From: Elymus sibiricus
Lineage: Eukaryota; Streptophyta; Magnoliopsida; Poales; Poaceae
Reading direction: 5' to 3'
DNA length: 64,000 bases
Assembly: GCA_039707655.1 (NCBI GenBank)
Contig: CM077671.1
Location: 368,306,720 to 368,370,719 of the forward strand
Numbering within the stretch: the first letter of the stretch is position 1; each line of letters begins with the position of its first letter. The translations under genes were made by a program, and so were the position numbers. The notes below the pieces were generated by a model. That model was not told the DNA's origin. It made no database searches and saw only the letters and a program-made list of their open reading frames with translations. Shown here piece by piece: positions 32,919 to 45,418 of this stretch.

Positions 32919-35635
32919 ATGGCTCGCGTTGTCATTAACGAAGAAGTCTGGAACATGGACTCCTTCGTCCCTGGACAGATCTTCACTTTCGGCAGCATTG
33001 TGCTGCACGCTGACCCGACCGGCCGTCTTGGCCGGGTCGGGAGTTTCACCCCTTATCGAGAGGTCAGATTCGGGAACCTAGAGTTCTTCGTAGACTCTCG
33101 GGGCGATCTTTCGCTCACCAGGCTCGTAGTCTCATCTGACGCACCCGAGGACTCCGAGGCCTTAACCTCGGATGTCACCTTCGACCCCGCCCACGGGACT
33201 GACCCCAGCAATGATCTGGCTTTTAGTCCAGATCCGGCCATAGCGCCAGATGGCCGGGTACCAGCTCCTGCCGAACACACTTCTTGGGCAGACGCATCGG
33301 AGCTTAACTCCGAAAGCGCTGAGCAAATTGACCCGATCGAGCTCTCGATACTCAACGAAGCTCTAGATCGGATATTTCGATGAAAGTTACTGACGACCCA
33401 ACCCCGGTCCACGTTCAGATCGGTCTTACAGCGGGTCAAGAGGAATTTTTCATCCCACCCATCACCCACTTCATAGCCACTGTCGAAGACTTAACCGATA
33501 TGTTGGACTACGCCTCCGAGGAGGCAGAAGACATGGATCAAGAGGATCGTGCTCCCACCCCCGTCAACACCGGGCGGTGGACTGCCACCTCCACCTATGA
33601 CGTCTACATGGTGGATACTCCATCCGATAACGGCGAGTGCACACCCACAAACAATGGTGATAGATCAGGTGAAGCGTCGTCAAGGCGTCGGAAACCGCGC
33701 AAACGATCAAAGACAAAAAAAGGGAAGGGAATCTATTGCTGGCACCGGGGAAGACGATACCCCGGAAGACCTCGGCGATCCCGATATTCCCGAGCATCCG
33801 TTAGAGGACCAGGAAAGGCTGGAGGACCAGCGCGACCCCGAAGATCCAAACGATTCCGAAGATGACAACTACATCCCCCCTGTAGAGGAGGAGGATAGCC
33901 CGGAAGCCGAAGATTTCACCGTCCCCGAAAACATTGAGGATCAGGAATGGTTCAGGCAACAGCTTATAGCCACTGCCCGAAGCCTAAAGGCAAAAGAACA
34001 GCAGCTCAAGGCCGAACAAGACACCCTCAATGATAGATGGACGAGGGTCCTGTCAGCCAAGGAAGGATACGGTACCGGTCTATCGGACCAACCCAAAAGC
34101 TATCCACGCCGACGGCTGCTGCCACAGTTCGATGACGAACTCCCTAATACGCCGTCCCCCAAGCACACTCCATATGACCAGCCGGACCGCCCTCACTGAG
34201 GACTAGATAGGACGGCTGGCAACGCCGGTTATAGGCCGGCGATACCCTGCAGAAGGGGAAAGGAGCCAATTGAGCCTGAGGACAGGTACGACCTGCGACG
34301 CGACCTGGATTATAGAACAGGCACACGAGATCCATCTATGGATCTAGAGGGTACTCCCCCGATAGACGGGACGGGTACCGGCCTTGGCTCGACCGAAACA
34401 ATAAAGGTCGGGAACAAAACCGGGCCAGAACAGACGCCGACTACCGGCGTGACATAGCCCGGGTCAGAGGCGCTGCCCACCCACTGTGCTTCACCGATGA
34501 GGTGATGCAGCATCAGTTCCCGGAAGGGTTTAAACCCGTGAACATAGAACAATACGACGGAACAACTGACCCAGCAGTGTGGATCGAGGATTTCCTCCTC
34601 CACATTCACATGTCATGAGGAGACGATCTCCACGCCATCAAGTATCTACCCCTTAAACTTAAGGGGCCAGCTCGGCACTGGTTAAACAGTCTCCCCGAAA
34701 ATTCTATCGGGAGCTGGGAGGATCTCGAGGATGCATTCCGATCTAACTTCCAGGGCACCTATGTACGGCCTCCGGACTCCTCCGACCTAAGCAACGTCGT
34801 CCAAAAGGCAGGAGAGTCGGCTCGACAATTCTGGAATCGGTTCTTGACCAAGAAAAACCAGATCGTCGATTGCCCAGATGCCGAGGCTATAGCCTCTTTC
34901 AGGCACAATATTCGGGAAGAATGGCTGGCTCGCTAGCTCGTCCAGGATAAACCGAGGACCATGTCCGCCCATACATCACTCATGACCCGCTTTTGGGCGG
35001 GCGAGGATAACTGGCTAGCGAGACGAAGCCACAACCCCGAAGACCCCGGCACCTCCGAAGCTCGGGATGGAAACGGGAAACCACGACGCAACAAAAATAA
35101 ACGCCGGCACAGCACTAGTGACGCCGACGACACGGTCGTCAACGCCGGCTTCCGCAACCCTAGATCCGGGCAGCGGAAGAAGCCTCCTAAAGGCAATCGC
35201 GACGGACCCACCCCGTTGGACAAAATCATGGAGAGGCCTTGCCAGATCCATGGCACTCCAGACAAGCCCGCCAACCACACCAACCGTAACTGTTGGGTGT
35301 TCAAACAAGCCGGCAAGCTCGCATCCGAAGAGCAAGGCAAGGGCCCACGCAGCGAGGACGATGATGAGCCCCGCGGTCCGACCAATGGTGGACAGAAGCA
35401 GTTCCCTCCAGAGGTAAAAACTGTAAACATGATATACGTCACTCACATACCCAAAAAGGAGAGGAAGCGCGCCCTTCACGAGGTCTATGCCTTAGAGCCC
35501 GTAGCCCCGAAGTATAACCCATGGTCGGCGTACCCGATCACCTTCGATCGACGAGACCATCTGACCAGTATCCGTCATGGGGGGTCAGCTGCCCTCGTCC
35601 TAGATCCCATTATCGATGGGTATCACCTCACTAAA
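32919..35635 (+). pseudogene. Tat-lineage gag, broken, interrupted by Copia K
   Basis: Gag of a Gypsy element, which would package element RNA into cytoplasmic particles. The ATG at 32919 (MARVVINEEV) opens a 154-codon frame to 33383. The frame then shifts into the acidic linker (33549-34199, EEDSPEAEDF...), and after another shift into the Retrotrans_gag core (about 34490-34940, with WIEDFLLHI and LKGPARHWLNSLP). In-frame stops lie at 34616-34618 and 34934-34936. A zinc-knuckle-like C/H block (CQIHGTPDKPANHTNRNC) is at about 35238-35292 and the frame runs open to the Copia insertion at 35635. It resumes beyond 44524 with the protease. Confidence 0.85.
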
Positions 35636-37564
35636 TGTTGGAAATATGCCCTAGAGGCAATAATAATTTAGTTATTATCATATTTCCTTGTTCATGATAA
35701 TCATTTATTATCCATGCTATAATTGTATTGATTGGAAACTCAAATACATATGTGGGTACATAGACAACACTGTGTCCCTAGTATGCCTCTAATAGACTAG
35801 CTCGTTGATCAAAGATGGTCAAGGTTTCCTAACCATAGACATGAGATGTCATTTGATAACGGGATCACATCATTAGGAGAATGATGTGATGGACAAGACC
35901 CAAACTATGAACATAGCATATGATCGTGTCAGTTTATTGCTATTGTTTTCTGCATGTCAAGTATCTGTTCCTATGACCATGAGATCATGCAACTGACTGA
36001 CACCGGAGGAATACCTTGTGTGTATCAAACATCGCAACGTAACTGGGTGACTATAAAGATGCTCTACAGGTATCTCCGAGGGTGTCTGTTGAGTTGGCAT
36101 GGATCAAGACTGGGATTTGTTACTCCGTGTGACGGAGAGGTATCTCAGGGCCCACTCGGTAATACAACATCACAACAAGCCTTGCAAGCAATGTGACTAA
36201 AGTGTTAGCCACGGGATCTTGTATTACGGAACGAGTAAAGAGACTTGCCGGTAACGAGATTGAACTAGGTATAGAGATACCGACGATCGAATCTCGGGCA
36301 AGTAACATACCGAAGAACAAAGGGAACAGCATACGGGATTAACTGAATCCTTGACATAGAGGTTCAACCGATAAAGATCTTCGTAGAATGTGTAGGAACC
36401 AATATGGGCATCCAAGTCCCGCTATTGGTTATTGACCGTAGAGGTGTCTCGGTCATGTCTACATAGTTCTCGAACCCGCAGGGTCTGCACACTTAAGGTT
36501 CGATGACGTTTCGGTATAGTAGAGTTATGTATGGTGGTGACCGAAGGTTATTCGGAGTCCCGGATGAGATCCTGGATGTCACGAGGAGCTCCGGAATGGT
36601 CCGGAGGTAAAGATTGATATATAGGAAGTCCTATTTTGGTCACCGGAAAAGTTTCGGGTATTTCGGTAGTGTACCGGGAGTGCCGGGAGGGGTACCGGGG
36701 ACCATCGGGAGGGGTGTCTCGACCCAAAGGACCTCATGGGCTGTGGGAGGAGTCAAACCAGCCCCTAGTGGGCTGGCCTAACCCCCCCCCCCCCCCCCAC
36801 TAAGGCCCATGTGGCTTTGGGTGGAAAAAATCCAAAGGAGGAAAGGTGGAAAGGGTTTCCAAGTGGAGAGGAGGAATCCTACTCCTAATAGGACTGGAGT
36901 AGGACTCCTCCACCTCCAATTTCAGCCAAACCTTGAGGGTTTGAGGCTGCCTCCTCCCCTCCCTCCCTCCTATATATACTAGAGGATTTAGAGGGAAGAG
37001 CCAACCCTAATTGCCACGTGCTCCCTCTACTTCATCTAGATCGGTTTCTCCTCTAGTCTAGTTTCAGCGGTGCTTAGGCGAAGCCCTGCCGGAATTGTTC
37101 CACCACCATAGCTGCCATGCTGTTGCGCCGCCGGAGAACTCTTCTACCTCTCCGCTCCCTCTTCCTGGATCAAGAAGGCGGAGATCGTCATCGAGCTGTA
37201 CGTGTGTTGAACGCGGAGGTGCCGTCCGTTCGGCACTAGATCGGAAGGACCGTGATCAGGATCGCGAGACGATTCGTGATTTGATCGCAGGACGGATCAT
37301 GATGGGATCGCGGGACGGATCATGATGGGATCGCGGGACAGATCGTGATTGGATCACGAGACGGATCGTGATTGTATCGCGGGACGCTCGGCGATTTGGA
37401 TCGCGAAGACGTTCTTCTACATCAACCGCGTTTCTTAACGCTTCCCGCTTAGCGATCTACAAGGGTATGTAGATTCACTCTCCCTCTCGTAGATGCTCAT
37501 CACCATGGATAGATCTTGCGTGTGCGTAGGAAATTTTTCGTTTCCCATGCAACGTTCCCCAACA
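35636..37564 (+). repeat. 5' LTR of Copia K
   Basis: TATATATA box at 36971-36978 after a C/T-rich lead. A run of 17 C lies at 36782-36798, where the 3' LTR has 7. Near its end is a short tandem array of GGATCG(T/C)GA...GGGAC units (about 37245-37400). Confidence 0.92.
37245..37400 (+). repeat. Short tandem array in Copia K LTR (about 22-bp units)
   Basis: About six imperfect units of the type GACGGATCGTGATTGGATCGCG, differing by C/T and A/G changes (GATCATGAT, GATCGTGAT). The equivalent array in the 3' LTR is at about 44205-44350 with different variant order. Confidence 0.8.
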
Positions 37565-37565
37565 G

Positions 37566-37578
37566 TGGCATCATGAGC
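37566..37578 (+). other. Primer-binding site of Copia K, altered
   Basis: TGGCATCATGAGC lies one base after the LTR. The canonical Copia site is TGGTATCAGAGC. The departure may lower priming from initiator tRNA-Met, or may be a family variant. Confidence 0.6.
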
Positions 37579-38839
37579 TAGGTCTATGTGTAGATGAGAT
37601 CTCGAGTAGAACACAAAGGAGTTTGTGGGCGTTGATATTCAGATTGCTTCCTCCCTTGGTCTTTTCTTGTTTCGGCGGTATTGTGGGATGAAGCGGCCCG
37701 GACCAACATTACTCGTACGCTTACGAGAGACCGGTTCCATCAACTGACATGTAACTTCGTTGCATAAAGATGGCTGGCGGGTGTCTGTTTTTCCCGCTTT
37801 ACTCGGATCGGATTTGACAAAGGCGGTCCTTGAGAAGGTTGAAAAACAATTTTTGTATCACCGTTGTGGTTTTTGCGTAGGTAAGAATTCTTCTTGCTAG
37901 ATACCCGTAGCAGCCACGTAAAACTTGCAACAACAATTAGAGGATGTCTAACTTGTTTTTGCAGGGTATGTTGTGATGTGATATGGCCAATTACATGATG
38001 AGATATATGTGATGTATGAGATGATCATGTATTGTATAGAATATCACGACTTGCATGTCGATTAGTACGGCAACCGGCAGGAGCCATAGGGTTGTCTTTA
38101 ATTATTTTCGCCGTTTTTGCTTTACTTTATCGCTATGAGTTAGCAATAGTCGTGGAAGCAACAGTCGGCACAACAACCTCATGGTGACACATTGATGGAG
38201 ATCAAGATGATGGAGATCATGGTGTTATGCCGGTGACGATGGAGATCATGCCGGTGCTTTGAAGATGGAGATCAAAAGCACAAGTTCATGGCCATATCAT
38301 GTCACTTATGATTTGCATGTGATGTTAATCCTTTTATGCATCTTATTTTGCTTAGGACGACGGTAGCATTATAAGGTGATCCCTCACTTAAATTTCAAGA
38401 TAAATTGTGTTCTCCCCGAGTGTGCACCGTTGCGAAAGTTCGTCGTTTCGAGACACCACGTGATGATCGGGTGTGATAGACTCTACGTTCGCATACAACG
38501 GGTGCAAGCCAGTGTTGCACATGCGGAACACTCGGGTTAAACTTGACGAGCCTAGCATGTACAGACATGGCCTCAGAACACAAGAGACCGAAAGGTCGAA
38601 CATGAGTCATATAGTAGATATGATCAACATGAAGATGTTCACCACTGAAACCACCTCAACTCACGTGATGATCGGACTTGAGTTGGTGGATTTGGATCAT
38701 GTGACACTCGAATGACCGGAGGGATGTCAATTTGAGTGGGAGTTTTTAAGTAATATGATTACCTAAACTCATTATCATGAACATAGTCAAAATGTCTTTG
38801 CAAATTATGTTGTAGATTACTAGCTCGCGGTGTAGCTCC

Positions 38840-41800
38840 CTTAATTTTTATATGTTCCGAGAGAAATAGAGTTGAAAGATGATGGTAGCAATAAAGCGGA
38901 CTGGGTCCGTGATCTGAGGATTGTCCTCAATGCTGCACAGAAGGCTTATGTCCTTAATGCACCGCTCGGTGCGCCACCCCCTCAAGCGTCGTCTGTAGAT
39001 GTTGTGAACATCTAACAGGCACGTTCTGATGACTACTTGATAGTTCAGTGCGTCATGCATTCCGGCTTAGAATTGAGGCTCCAAAACGTTTTGAACGTCA
39101 CGGAACATATGAGATGTTCTAAGAGCTGAAATTGGGATCTCGGGCTCGTGCCCATGTTGAGAGGTATGAGACCTCCAACAAGATTCTTTGCCTGCAAGAT
39201 GAAGGAGAATAGCTCAATCGGTGAGCATGTGCTCAGATTGTCTGGGTGCTACAATCGCTTGAATCGAGTGGGAGTTGATCTTCCAGATAAGATAGTGATT
39301 GATATAGTTCTCCAAGTCACTGTCACTAAGCTACTACAGCCTCGTGATGAACTATAAAATGCCAGGGATAGGAATAATGATCCCTGAGCAATTCGCGATG
39401 TTTGACACCGCGAAGGTAGAAATCAAGAAGGAGCATCAGGTGTTGATGGTTAGTGAAACCACTAGTTTCGAGAAGGGCAAGGGCTAGGAGGGAAACTTCA
39501 TGGATGGCAAGTCAGTTGCTGCTCCAGTGAAGAAACCCAAGGTTGAACCCAAACCCGAGACTAAGTGCTTCTATTATGAGGAGAACGGTCGCTGAAGCGG
39601 AACAACCCTAGATACTTGGTAGATAAGAAGGCTGGCAACGTCGATAGAAGTATATTTGATATACGTGTTATTGATGTGTGCCTTGCTAGTACTCCTAGTA
39701 GCACCTGGGTATTGGATACCGGTTCGGTTGCTAAATGTTAGTAACTCGAAATAAAAGCTACGGAATAAATGGAGGCTAGCTAAGGGTGAGGTGACGATGA
39801 GTGTTGGAAGTGTTTCCAAGGTTGATGTGATCACCATCGCACGCTCTCTCTACCTTCGGGATTAGTGATGAACCTAAATAAATGTTATTTGGTGTTTGCG
39901 TTAAGCATGAACGTGATTAGATCATGTTTATTGCAATACGGTTATTCATTTAAGTTAGAGAATAATGGTTATTCTGTTTACATGAATAATACCTTCAGTG
40001 GGCATGCACCCAATGAGAATGGTTTATTGAATCTTGATCGTAGTGATACACATGTTCATAATATTGATGCCAAAAGATACAAAGTTAATAATGATAGTAC
40101 CACATACTTGTGGCACTGCCGCTAAATGTCATATTGGTGTAAAAGGCATGAAGAAACTCCATGCTGATAGATCTTTGGACTCATTCGATTTCGAATCGGT
40201 TGAGACATGCGGACCATGCCTCATGGGCAAGATGACCAAGATCCCGTTTTCCGGTATGATGGAGCAGGCAAGTAACTTATTGGAAATAATACATGTTGAT
40301 GTATTCGGTCCAATGAGTGTTGTAGCGTGCGGTGGATATCGTTATTTTCCTACCTTCACTGGCGATTTGAGTAGATATGGCGATATTTACTTAATGAAAC
40401 ACAAGTCTGAAACGTTTGAAAAGTTCAAACAAAATCAGAGTGAAGTTTGAGATCATCATGACAAGAAGATAAAATGTCTATGATATGATCGTGGAGGTAA
40501 ATATCTGAGTTACGAGTTTGGTATACAACTTAAGTTAATGTGGAAGTTGTTTCACAACTCACGCCACCTGGAACACCATAGTGTGATGGTGTGTCCGAAC
40601 GTCATAGTCGTGCTCTATTGGATATGGTGCGAACTATGATGTCTCTTATCGATTTACCACTATCGTTTTAGGGTTATGCGTTAGAGACAACCACATTCAC
40701 TTTAAAAGGGGCACCATCTAAGTCCGCTGAGATGACACCGTATTAATTTTGGTTTGGCGGAAACCTAAGCTGTCATTTCTTAATGTTTGGGGCTGCGACG
40801 CTTATGTGAAAAAGGGTTTTCACCTAATGAGCTCGAACCCAAAGCGAACAAATGCATCTTCATAGAATACCCTAACGTAACAGTTGGGTAAACCTTCTAT
40901 CTTAGATCCAAGCACAAAGTGTTTGTTGCTAAAAACGGATCCTTTCTCGAGAAAGAGTTTCTTTCGAAAGAATTGAGTGGGAGGAAGATAGAACTTGATG
41001 AGGTTGTTGAACCTTTGTTTCAACCAGAGAGTAGCGCAACGTAGAAAATTGTTCCTGTAGAGCCTACGTTAGTTGAAGAGGAAGTTAATGATGATGATCA
41101 TGAAGCTTCGGATCAAGTTACTATCGAACCTCGTAGGTCGTCAAGGACGCGTACTGCTACTGAGTGGTACGGCAACCCTGTCTTAGAGGTCATGTTGTTG
41201 GACAACGATGAACCTACGAGCTATGGAGAAGCGATGATGGGCCCGGATTCCAAGAAATGGTTAGAGGCCATGAAATCCGAGATGGGATCCATGTATGAAA
41301 ACAAAGTATGGGCTTTGGAAGTATTACCTGAAGGGCGAAAGGCCATTCAGAACAAATGGATCTTTAAAAGGAAGACGGACGCGGACGGTAATGTCACCGT
41401 CTATAAAGCTCGACTTGTGGCAAAGGGTTTTTCACAAGTTCAAGGAGTTGACTACGATGAGACTTTCTCACCCGTAGCAATGCTAAAGTCTGTTGGAATT
41501 ATGTTAGCAGTTGCTGCATTTTTTGATTATGAAATCTGGCAGATGGATGTCAAAACATCGTTTCCTTAACGGTATCCGTGAGGAAAGGTTGTATGTGATA
41601 CAACCGGAAGGTTTTGTCAGTCCTAAGGATGCTAAAATGTATGCAAACTCCAGCTATCCTTCTATGGACTGGAGCAAGCATCTCGGAGTTGGAATATACG
41701 CTTTGATGAGGTGATCAAAGTTTTTGAGTCTATACAAAGTTTATGAGAAACTTGTATTTACAATAAAGTGAGTGGGAGCACTATAGAATTTCTGATAAGT

Positions 41801-42560
41801 ATATGTGGATGACATATTGTTGATCAGAAATGATGTAGAATTTCTGGAAAGCATAAAGGGTTGTTTGAAAGGAGTTTTTCAAAGAAAAACCTGGAATGAA
41901 GCTACTTAAATATTGGGCATCAGGATCTATAGAGATAGATCAAGACGTCTGATAAGACTTTCAATGAGTACATACCTTGACAAGATTTTGAAAGAGTTCA
42001 AAATGGATCAGTCAAAGAAAGAGTTCTTGCCTGATTTGTAAGGTGTGGAGTTGAGTGAGACTCAAAGCTCGACCACGGCAGAAGAAAGAGAAAGGACGAA
42101 GGTCATCCCATATGCCTTATCCATAGGCTCTGTATAGTATGCCATGCTGTGTACCGCACCTAGTGTGTGCCTAGCCATGAGTCTGTCAAGGGGTACAAGA
42201 GTGGTCCAGGAGTGCATCACTGGACAGCGGTCAAGATTATCCTTAGTAACTAGAGGACTAAGGAAATATTTCTCGATTATGGAGGTGATAAAGAGTTCGT
42301 CGTAAAGGGTTACGTCGATGCAAGCTTTGACACCTATCCGGACGACTCTGAGTAGCAGTCAGGATACGTATAGTGGAGCAACCATTTGGAATAGCTCCAA
42401 GTGGAGCGTGGTAGCATCTGCAGTATGACATATAGATTTGCAAAGAACACACGGATCTGAATGTTGCAGACCGTTGACTAAAGACCTCTCTCACATGCAA
42501 AGCATGATCGAACCCCAGAACTCACTGGGTGTTAGATTCATAAAAATGTAAATCACATGG
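38840..42560 (+). pseudogene. Copia polyprotein of element K (gag, protease, integrase, RT, RNase H), heavily decayed
   Basis: The domain order is canonical Copia. Gag remnants are at about 38895-39360. A zinc knuckle is destroyed by a stop (CFYYEENGR then stop, about 39570). The protease box LDTGS is at about 39712-39727. The integrase has a CGPCLMGKMTK zinc-finger end (about 40211) and the HVDVFGP catalytic region (about 40293), then a DRGG box at about 40490. The RT includes the WIFKRKTDADG block (about 41359), QMDVKT (about 41540) and YVDD at about 41803. The RNase H remnant extends to about 42560. Many frameshifts and stops separate these pieces, with the longest open stretches at 40034-40450 and 41192-41569. 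No product is possible. Confidence 0.9.
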
Positions 42561-42589
42561 TGATGTGAACTAGATTATTGACTCTAGTG

Positions 42590-42601
42590 CAAGTGGGAGA
42601 C
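42590..42601 (+). other. Polypurine tract of Copia K
   Basis: CAAGTGGGAGAC directly precedes the 3' LTR start at 42602, in the usual place and form for the BARE group. Confidence 0.8.
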
Positions 42602-44519
42602 TGTTGGAAATATGCCCTAGAGGCAATAATAATTTAGTTATTATCATATTTCCTTGTTCATGATAATCATTTATTATCCTTGCTATAATTGTATTGATTG
42701 GAAACTCAAATACATGTGTGGGTACATAGACAACACTGTGTCCCTAGTATGCCTCTAATAGACTAGCTCGTTGATCAAAGATGGTCAAGGTTTCCTAGCC
42801 ATAGACATGAGATGTCATTTGATAACGGGATCACATCATTAGGAGAATGATGTGATGGACAAGACCCAAACTATGAACATAGCATATGATCGTGTCAGTT
42901 TATTGCTATTGTTTTCTACATGTCAAGTATCTGTTCCTATGACCATGAGATCATGCAACTCACTGACACCGGAGGAATACCTTGTGTGTATCAAACGTCG
43001 CAACGTAACTGGGTGACTATAAAGATGCTCTACAGGTATCTCCGAGGGTGTCTGTTGAGTTGGCATGGATCAAGACTGGGATTTGTTACTCCATGTGACG
43101 GAGAGGTATCTCAGGGCCCACTCGGTAATACAACATCACAACAAGCCTTGCAAGCAATGTGACTAAAGTGTTAGCCACGGGATCTTGTATTACGGAACGA
43201 GTAAAGAGACTTGCTGGTAACGAGATTGAACTAGGTATAGTGATACCGATGATCGACTCTCGGGCAAGTAACATTCCGAAGAACAAAGGGAACAGCATAC
43301 GGGATTAACTGAATCCTTGACATAGAGGTTCAACCGATAAAGATCTTCGTAGAATATGTAGGAACTAATATGGGCATCCAGGTCCCGCTATTGCTTATTG
43401 ACCGTAGAGGTGTCTCGGTCATGTCTACATAGTTCTCGAACCCGCAGGGTCTGCACACTTAAGGTTCAATGACGTTTCGGTATAGTAGAGTTATGTATGG
43501 TGGTGACCGAAGGTTGTTCGGAGTCCCGGATGAGATCCTGGACGTCACGAGGAGCTCCGGAATGGTCCGGAGGTAAAAATTGATATATAGGAAGTCCTAT
43601 TTGGTCACCGGAAAAGTTTCGGGTATTTCGGTAGTGTACCGGGAGTGCCGGGAGGGGTACCGGGGACCATCGGGAGGGGTGTCTCGACCCAATGGACCTC
43701 ATGGGCTGTGGGAGGAGTCAAACCATCCCCTAGTGGGCTGGCCTAACCCCCCCACTAAGGCCCATGTGGCTTTGGGTGGAAAAAATCCAAAGGAGGAAAG
43801 GTGGAAAGGGTTTCCAAGTGGAGAGGAGGAATCCTACTCCTAATAGGATTGGAGTAGGACTCCTCCACCTCCAATTTCGGCCAAACCTTGAGGGTTTGAG
43901 GCTGCCTCCTCCCCTCCCTCCCTCCTATATATACTAGAGGATTTAGAGGGAAGAGCCAACCCTAATTGCCACATGCTCCCTCTACTTCATCTAGATCGGT
44001 TTCTCCTCTAGTCTAGTTTCAGCGGTGCTTAGGCGAAGCCCTGCCGGAATTGTTCCACCACCATAGCCGCCACGCCGTTGCGCCGCCGGAGAACTCTTAT
44101 ACCTCTCCGCTCCCTCTTGCTGGATCAAGAAGGCGGAGATCGTCATCGAGATGTACGTGTGCTGAACGCGGAGGTGCCGTCCGTTCGGCGCTAGATCGGA
44201 AGGACCGTGATCAGGATCGCGAGACAATTCGTGATTTGATCGCAGGACGGATCGTGATGGGATCGCAGGACAGATCGTGATGGGATCGCGGGACGGATTG
44301 TGATTGGATCACGAGACGGATCGTGATTGGATCGCGGGACGCTCGGCGATTTGGATCGCGAAGACGTTCGACTACATCAACCGCGTTTCTTAACGCTTCC
44401 CGCTTAGCGATCTACAAGGGTATGTAGATCCACTCTCCCTCTCGTAGATGCTCATCACCATGGATAGATCTTGCATGTGCGTAGGAATTTTTTTGTTTCC
44501 CATGCAACGTTCCCCAACA
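42602..44519 (+). repeat. 3' LTR of Copia K
   Basis: 1918 bp, with the TATATATA box near 43926. Most differences from the 5' LTR are C/T or G/A, plus the length change of the C run at 43747-43753. It is followed by the target duplication ctaaa. Confidence 0.92.
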
Positions 44520-44524
44520 CTAAA

Positions 44525-45418
44525 GTCCTAATGGATGGAGGAAGTAGCCTTAATCTGATTTACTCAGATACGGTGAAAAAGATGGGCATAGAGTAATCCC
44601 AGGCGTCGAAGCCCAGTGCACGGGCTCTTTGAGCTTGGAAGTGGTGTTCGGTTCGCCCGATAACTTCCGTAGCAAGGACTTGATCTTCGACATCGTACCT
44701 TTCCACATCGGTTATCACGCCCTGCTAGGCCGTACAGCGTTCGCTCGCTTTAATGTCGTCCCACACTACGCATACCTCAAGCTCAAGATGCCAGGGCCCA
44801 ATGGGGTCATCATTGTCAACGGCAACACAGAGCGTTCCCTCCGAACTGAGGAACATGCATTGGCCCTGGCGGCCGAATTCCATTATGAGGACGATCGGCA
44901 AACACCGAAATCTGCCATAAAGGCACATAAGGTTGACAAACGAGCTCGGTTTCGAACCGAACTCCCAGAATCTTCTTCTCCCCAGAAATAGGGACACGCT
45001 CCCCATTGCACAGCCCTAATGACCGTCAAACACGTGCCAAGAAGGCACAACTTCGCACTCAAGATTCCATGGGCAGCAGTGGGGAACAACCATTAAAGGG
45101 TAAGTGTTCGGCTGGACCGAACCATTACCGGTAGACGTCCTGGGACATAACACAGGTACCATCAAGGACCAGCTAAAAAGTAAATCTCATCCATACTTCG
45201 GCGACTTCTCAAGACCTTCTTCCCAAGGTCCGCTCGACGATAGCATCACCCTTAAAGGAATGCAACTCCCTAGGAGGCACAGGAGCAGACTGACGACAGG
45301 GCACATCGAGGACGTCAAGCCGCCAATTGAAGACCCCTGGTACAACCCCTCCTGTGTAAATTCTATGTTTTATCTTCAAAATACCTGTAAACAGCTGCTT
45401 CGGCAATTTGGGTTATAA
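44525..45418 (+). pseudogene. Tat-lineage aspartic protease of element J and C-terminal tail
   Basis: Directly after the Copia insertion the gag frame continues into the protease active-site motif DGGSS (about 44531-44545), followed by a stop at about 44593. The protease C-terminus is open at 44629-44991, with LIFDIVPFHIGYHALLGR and VPHYAYLKLKMPGP, which is the typical end of Tat proteases. A further frame (45104-45418) contains no RT motif (no (Y/F)xDD box and no LDGY-type block). The polyprotein therefore ends after protease, so the element lacks polymerase. Confidence 0.85.

Larger units (their letters stand above)
35636..44519 (+). mobile_element. Element K: complete BARE/WIS/Angela-type Copia, 8884 bp, coding region decayed
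   Basis: LTRs 35636-37564 (1929 bp) and 42602-44519 (1918 bp) start TGTTGGAAATATGCCC and end CCCCAACA. The target duplication ctaaa is perfect (35631-35635 and 44520-44524). Length and LTR size equal those of full-length BARE-type elements, yet the interior has many stops and frameshifts. By eye the LTRs are about 97-98% identical. Together this suggests a copy mobilised in trans from an already defective template. It is the youngest layer of the nest. Confidence 0.93.

Noticed and set aside
36120..37325. ORFs of 60-80 codons in the K LTRs
   Set aside because: They lie in LTR regulatory sequence, appear in both LTRs only because the LTRs are copies, and carry no domain.
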